Positions 5,207-8,132 of a stretch of DNA of 8,132 nucleotides are shown in pieces. The notes below the pieces were generated by a model. The model saw only the letters and a list, made by a program, of their open reading frames with translations, ran no database searches and was not told the DNA's origin. A program made the translations under genes and the position numbers. Every line of letters begins with the position of its first letter. Within the stretch, counting starts at the first letter, position 1. Source of the stretch: VMCP01 sp964492925 (GTDB lineage: Bacteria > Bacteroidota > Bacteroidia > NS11-12g > UBA955); the NCBI GenBank assembly GCA_964492925.1, contig CAZBMF010000101.1:1-8132 (forward strand), in the 5' to 3' direction.

Positions 5207-6463
5207 ATGAAAACCAAAGCCAAGGATCTCGGTATTAACCTGGTGGAGAGTTTCTCCGAATTTAAAGAGTTCAAAAACATTGACCGCGCTACTATGATGC
5301 GTGTATTAGAAGATGTTTTTAGAAACATTTTGAAAAAGAAATATGGACAAGAGGCCAATTTCGACATCATTATCAACACAGAAACAGGGGATATTGAGAT
5401 GTATCACTTGCGTTTGATCGTTGAACAAGGTGAAGTTGAAGATGAGAACTTGCACATTACTTTGGAAGAAGCTCAAAAACTTGAACCTGATTATGCCGTT
5501 GGAGAAGATTGTATTCAACAAGTATTTTTAGATGACTTCGGAAGAAGAAGTGTTTTGAATGCTCGTCAAGCTTTAATGAGTCGCATCATTGAACTTGAAA
5601 AAGACGAACTTTTCCGTAAGTACAAAGACAAACGTGGTGAAATCATTACCGGTGAAGTTTACAATGTTTGGAAGCGTGAAATCATGATTTTAGACGATGA
5701 AGGAAACGAACTTTCATTGCCTAAAGAACAAATGATTCCTCGCGACATGTATAAAAAAGGCGATACCATTCGTGCGGTCATTCATGAAGTTGACATGGAT
5801 AAAGGTTCTCCAAAAATCATCTTATCAAGAACTTCTCCTGAATTCTTAGAAAGATTGTTCGAATTGGAAGTACCAGAAATTTTGGATGGATTAATCACCA
5901 TCAAAAAAGTAGTGAGAGAACCAGGTGAAAGAGCTAAAGTTGCAGTTGAAAGCTACGACGATAGAATCGATCCTGTTGGGGCTTGTGTAGGGGTAAAAGG
6001 TGCCCGTATTCATGGTATTGTTCGTGAATTAAGAAACGAAAACATCGACGTTATCAACTTCACTACCAACACTGCTCTTTACATTCAAAGATCTTTGCAA
6101 CCTGCAAATATTACAAGAATGGATTTGGTTGGTGAAACTGCAAACGTTTTCCTTGAAAGTGATCAAGTTTCATTGGCTATTGGTCGTGGTGGTCACAATA
6201 TCAAATTGGCAAGCAAATTAACAGGCTATCAGATAGAAGTTTACAGAGTGAACAACACTGTAAATAGCGAAGACGACGTTGATCTAGATGAATTCTTGGA
6301 TGAAATTGATGGTTGGATCATTGAAGAGTTCAAGAAAATTGGTCTTGACTCTGCGAAAGATGTTATCAATTCATCTGTAGAAGATTTATTGAAACGTACA
6401 GACCTTGAAGAAGAAACAATTGTTGCAGTACAAAACATTCTGCGTCAAGAATTTGAAGATTAA
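5207..6463 (+). CDS. nusA: Transcription termination/antitermination factor NusA
   Basis: NusA binds RNA polymerase and nascent RNA and modulates pausing, intrinsic termination and antitermination. The protein has 418 residues, typical for Bacteroidota and shorter than the E. coli protein (495) because the second acidic repeat is absent. Visible domains are the polymerase-binding N-terminal domain (1-125), S1 (about 144-208, GEIITGEVYNVWKREIMIL), KH1 (about 230-300, with G-V-K-G at 262-265), and KH2 (about 305-347, with G-R-G-G at 326-329 and IKLASKLTGYQIEVYR). A single helix-hairpin-helix-like C-terminal segment (about 370-415) ends in an acidic tail. The gene lies between rimP and infB in the standard order. 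It is followed by a 123-base gap holding an inverted repeat and an internal promoter. Confidence 0.97.
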   Translation: MKTKAKDLGINLVESFSEFKEFKNIDRATMMRVLEDVFRNILKKKYGQEANFDIIINTETGDIEMYHLRLIVEQGEVEDENLHITLEEAQKLEPDYAVGEDCIQQVFLDDFGRRSVLNARQALMSRIIELEKDELFRKYKDKRGEIITGEVYNVWKREIMILDDEGNELSLPKEQMIPRDMYKKGDTIRAVIHEVDMDKGSPKIILSRTSPEFLERLFELEVPEILDGLITIKKVVREPGERAKVAVESYDDRIDPVGACVGVKGARIHGIVRELRNENIDVINFTTNTALYIQRSLQPANITRMDLVGETANVFLESDQVSLAIGRGGHNIKLASKLTGYQIEVYRVNNTVNSEDDVDLDEFLDEIDGWIIEEFKKIGLDSAKDVINSSVEDLLKRTDLEEETIVAVQNILRQEFED

Positions 6464-6479
6464 TCTTTAAATAAATACC

Positions 6480-6526
6480 AATGAAGTTCATTCAGAAAAT
6501 TCCCAAGTTGCTGAATGAACTTCATT
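6480..6526 (+). repeat. Perfect 16-bp inverted repeat between nusA and infB
   Basis: AATGAAGTTCATTCAG (6480-6495) is the exact reverse complement of 6511-6526, with a 15-nt loop (6496-6510). The repeat starts 16 nt after the nusA stop. What follows is TTTAAAAC and an A-run, not a T-run, so this is not a standard intrinsic terminator on the plus strand. Each arm also contains a near-palindromic 13-mer, AATGAA-G-TTCATT (6480-6492) and AATGAA-C-TTCATT (6514-6526), with centres 34 bp apart. It could act as an RNA hairpin (processing or stability) or as a paired protein-binding site in DNA upstream of the infB promoter. Confidence 0.85.
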
Positions 6527-6551
6527 TAAAACAAAAAAAAGAAACTTGGGA
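6501..6551 (+). other. Loop-to-downstream complementarity: candidate pseudoknot
   Basis: TCCCAAGTT (6501-6509), inside the loop of the 16-bp hairpin, is the exact complement of AACTTGGGA (6543-6551), 17-25 nt after the stem ends. The order of segments (stem 1 left, stem 2 left, stem 1 right, stem 2 right) is that of an H-type pseudoknot. One nucleotide (6510) separates stem 2 left from stem 1 right, and the crossing segment 6527-6542 is almost pure A. The downstream half overlaps the TTG of the infB promoter. The pairing is a direct sequence fact; folding in the cell is an inference. Confidence 0.5.
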
Positions 6552-6577
6552 TTTACAACGAATTAAAAGTAAATTTG
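6546..6577 (+). promoter_or_regulatory. Predicted internal promoter for infB (Bacteroidota type)
   Basis: TTG (6546-6548) and TAAATTTG (6570-6577, a full TAnnTTTG match) are separated by 21 bases, a normal spacing for this phylum. Transcription would start around 6582-6584, only a few bases before the infB ATG at 6587, giving a nearly leaderless message. It would let infB be transcribed independently of rimP-nusA. Confidence 0.6.
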
Positions 6578-6586
6578 AATTAATAT

Positions 6587-8132
6587 ATGGCGGAATACCG
6601 TTTAGCTAAAGTTGCCGGCGAATTAAATAGAAGCTTTACTGCTTTGGCCGAATTCTTAAAACAGAAAGGATTCGATGTTGAAGCACGTCCTACTACCAAA
6701 ATCAATGAGGACATGTATCAAGCTTGCCTTCAAGAATTTTCTGCAGACAAAGCAGCAAAAGATGAGGCAAACAAACTCAAAAATCAAAAAATTGCAAAAC
6801 CAGCTGTAAACCCAGTTGTTTCTCCAGTTAAGCCTGCCGTTGAAGAAACGCCAGCAACAGTTAAACCATCGGTACAAAATACGCCTGAGCCAGAAATTCC
6901 TGAGCCAGTTGAAACTCCGGTTGTGGAGGTTGCTCCAGTAGTGGAAGAACCAAAAGCAATTGAACCAGTAGTTGAAACTATTGAAACAGTAACTGCTGAA
7001 TCTAGTGAATCTAACACCAAGGAAGATCAAGTTGGTGGGTTAAAAATATTGGGCAAAATTGAACTTCACGAGAAGCCCAAAAAGAATAAAAAACCAGAAA
7101 ACAAGCCACAACAACAGGTTCAACCCAAGGTTGAAAAGCCAAAACCTGAACCCGTTGTTGAGACTAATCCAGTTGAAACGATTGAAAAAGTTGAACCCGT
7201 TTTAGAAGTAGCTACCAAACCTGAACCCGTTATTGAAACTCCTGTTGAAATTGAAAAAATTGAAACAAGGCGTGAAACACTCTCTGGACCAAGAGTTTTG
7301 GGAACCATTCAACTTCAAACCCCAAAACAAGGGGTGTCTAGTTTAGCCAATGATGCTAAAAAAGATGTAAAAGAAGAACGTAAAAAGCGTAAACGCAAAG
7401 ACAATACCAACACTGTAAAAGTTGCAGTTAATGAAACCATTAAAACTGACGACAAATACAAACAGCCTTTTAATAAACCAAAAGCCCCTGTAAAAACTGA
7501 AGTTTCACAGTCTGCTGTAAAAAGCAATGTGAAAAACACCATGGGCAAAATGGGTACTGCCGGTAAAAGTCGTGGTGATAAATTTAAAAAGAAAGCCGAC
7601 GATAAAGACCGCAGAAGAGGCGAACAAGAGGCAGAAAGAAGAAGAAAACTTGAAGATAGTAAAATTCTTAAAGTTACAGAATTCCTTACTGCCAATGAAT
7701 TTGCAACCATGATGAATGTTCCTGTTACTCAGGTAATTTCTAAATGTTTTGCTTTAGGTTTGATGGTTTCTATCAACCAGCGTCTTGATGCTGAAACAAT
7801 TCAGTTGGTAGCAAATGATTTCAACTTCGATGTAGAATTTGTGGATGCTGAAACACAGCTTGAAGCCATCGACGATGAACAAGAGAATCCACAAGATTTC
7901 GAACCAAGAGCACCTATTGTTACTGTAATGGGTCACGTTGACCACGGTAAAACTTCATTGCTTGATTACATCCGTAAGGAAAATGTAATTGCTGGTGAAG
8001 CCGGTGGTATTACCCAACACATTGGTGCGTATGAGGTTACTTTACAAGACGGACGTAAAATCACTTTCTTAGATACTCCAGGTCACGAAGCATTTACAGC
8101 AATGCGTGCAAGGGGTGCAAAAGTAACAGACA
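6587..8132 (+). CDS. infB: Translation initiation factor IF-2, 3'-truncated by the window
   Basis: IF-2 is the GTPase that brings initiator tRNA to the 30S subunit and promotes joining of 50S. The first 515 codons are present and the frame is open to the window end. The N-terminal module (MAEYRLAKVAGELNRS, residues 1-16, to about 55) is the small helical domain usual for Bacteroidota IF-2. A long low-complexity linker follows (about 65-360), rich in Pro, Glu, Val and Lys, then turning strongly basic. The second IF2-N domain spans roughly 362-425. The G domain begins near 443, with G1 G-H-V-D-H-G-K-T (449-456), G2 GGIT (473-476) and G3 D-T-P-G-H-E (496-501). The remaining G domain and domains II-IV lie beyond the window. 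The ATG at 6587 is supported by the conserved N-terminus. Confidence 0.97.
   Translation, partial: MAEYRLAKVAGELNRSFTALAEFLKQKGFDVEARPTTKINEDMYQACLQEFSADKAAKDEANKLKNQKIAKPAVNPVVSPVKPAVEETPATVKPSVQNTPEPEIPEPVETPVVEVAPVVEEPKAIEPVVETIETVTAESSESNTKEDQVGGLKILGKIELHEKPKKNKKPENKPQQQVQPKVEKPKPEPVVETNPVETIEKVEPVLEVATKPEPVIETPVEIEKIETRRETLSGPRVLGTIQLQTPKQGVSSLANDAKKDVKEERKKRKRKDNTNTVKVAVNETIKTDDKYKQPFNKPKAPVKTEVSQSAVKSNVKNTMGKMGTAGKSRGDKFKKKADDKDRRRGEQEAERRRKLEDSKILKVTEFLTANEFATMMNVPVTQVISKCFALGLMVSINQRLDAETIQLVANDFNFDVEFVDAETQLEAIDDEQENPQDFEPRAPIVTVMGHVDHGKTSLLDYIRKENVIAGEAGGITQHIGAYEVTLQDGRKITFLDTPGHEAFTAMRARGAKVTD
7142..7240 (+). repeat. Imperfect direct repeat in the IF-2 linker
   Basis: The 24-base segment at 7142-7165 recurs at 7217-7240 with two mismatches, both G to A and one of them synonymous. 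The offset is 75 bases, so the reading frame is kept. It encodes K-P-E-P-V-V-E-T and K-P-E-P-V-I-E-T, each followed by similar P-V-E and I-E-K sequence. This looks like a decayed tandem duplication of about 25 codons in the disordered linker. Confidence 0.65.

Noticed and set aside
6480..6540. Intrinsic terminator of nusA
   Set aside because: The stem is long and perfect, but it is followed by TTTAAAAC and an A-run instead of a T-run. The opposite strand has only a mixed T-rich stretch and no gene that would need termination there.
7142..7240. CRISPR-like or mobile repeat
   Set aside because: There are only two copies, in frame, inside a coding low-complexity linker. This is better explained as tandem codon duplication.
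6656..7310. Minus-strand open frames opposite infB encoding Ser/Thr/Gly-rich or Trp/Phe/Asn-rich proteins
   Set aside because: They mirror the repetitive Pro/Glu/Val codons of the IF-2 linker. The IF-2 frame is continuous and well conserved, and the antisense products have no recognisable features or promoters.

Overview
The window is a stretch of core genome from a low-GC member of the Bacteroidota. The evidence is the rimP-nusA-infB order, promoters of the Bacteroidota type (TAnnTTTG at -7), start regions without Shine-Dalgarno sequences, a Bacteroidota-style long IF-2 N-terminus, and several small families that I recognise from this phylum: a TrpF-like degenerate barrel, a DUF2452 protein, and a conserved 124-residue protein. 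I cannot place it at genus level. There is no sign of mobile elements, phage, CRISPR, rRNA or tRNA. Genes are closely packed, and no gene-free stretch exceeds 125 bases.

Layout. (1) Bases 2-211 are the 3' end of a 2-oxoacid dehydrogenase E2 gene, closed by a strong intrinsic terminator (216-242). (2) Bases 248-2491 (+) hold a tight four-gene cluster: a TrpF-like protein without the catalytic Cys, a small lipoprotein, aspartate-semialdehyde dehydrogenase (asd), and a DUF2452 protein with a TTG start. (3) murQ (2492-3295, -) is convergent with the DUF2452 gene, stop codon against stop codon, and has its own promoter at 3313-3342. (4) Bases 3381-4638 (+), divergent from murQ, hold a conserved uncharacterised gene overlapping a lipoprotein cyclophilin-type peptidyl-prolyl isomerase. 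(5) Bases 4668-8132 (+) are the translation/transcription factor operon rimP, nusA, infB; infB runs off the window.

The most interesting material lies in the two non-coding gaps of the last operon. Between the rimP promoter and the rimP start codon is a complete terminator-like hairpin plus U-run, which would make rimP-nusA-infB expression depend on read-through; NusA, which acts on such hairpins, is encoded just downstream. Between nusA and infB is a perfect 16-bp inverted repeat whose loop can also pair over 9 bp with sequence beyond the stem, in the order expected for an H-type pseudoknot with an A-rich crossing loop. This sits directly upstream of, and overlaps the -33 element of, a good internal promoter for infB. 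Both are sequence-level inferences. The rest of the window is conventional housekeeping with some family-level oddities. No clearly new multi-gene system is visible.
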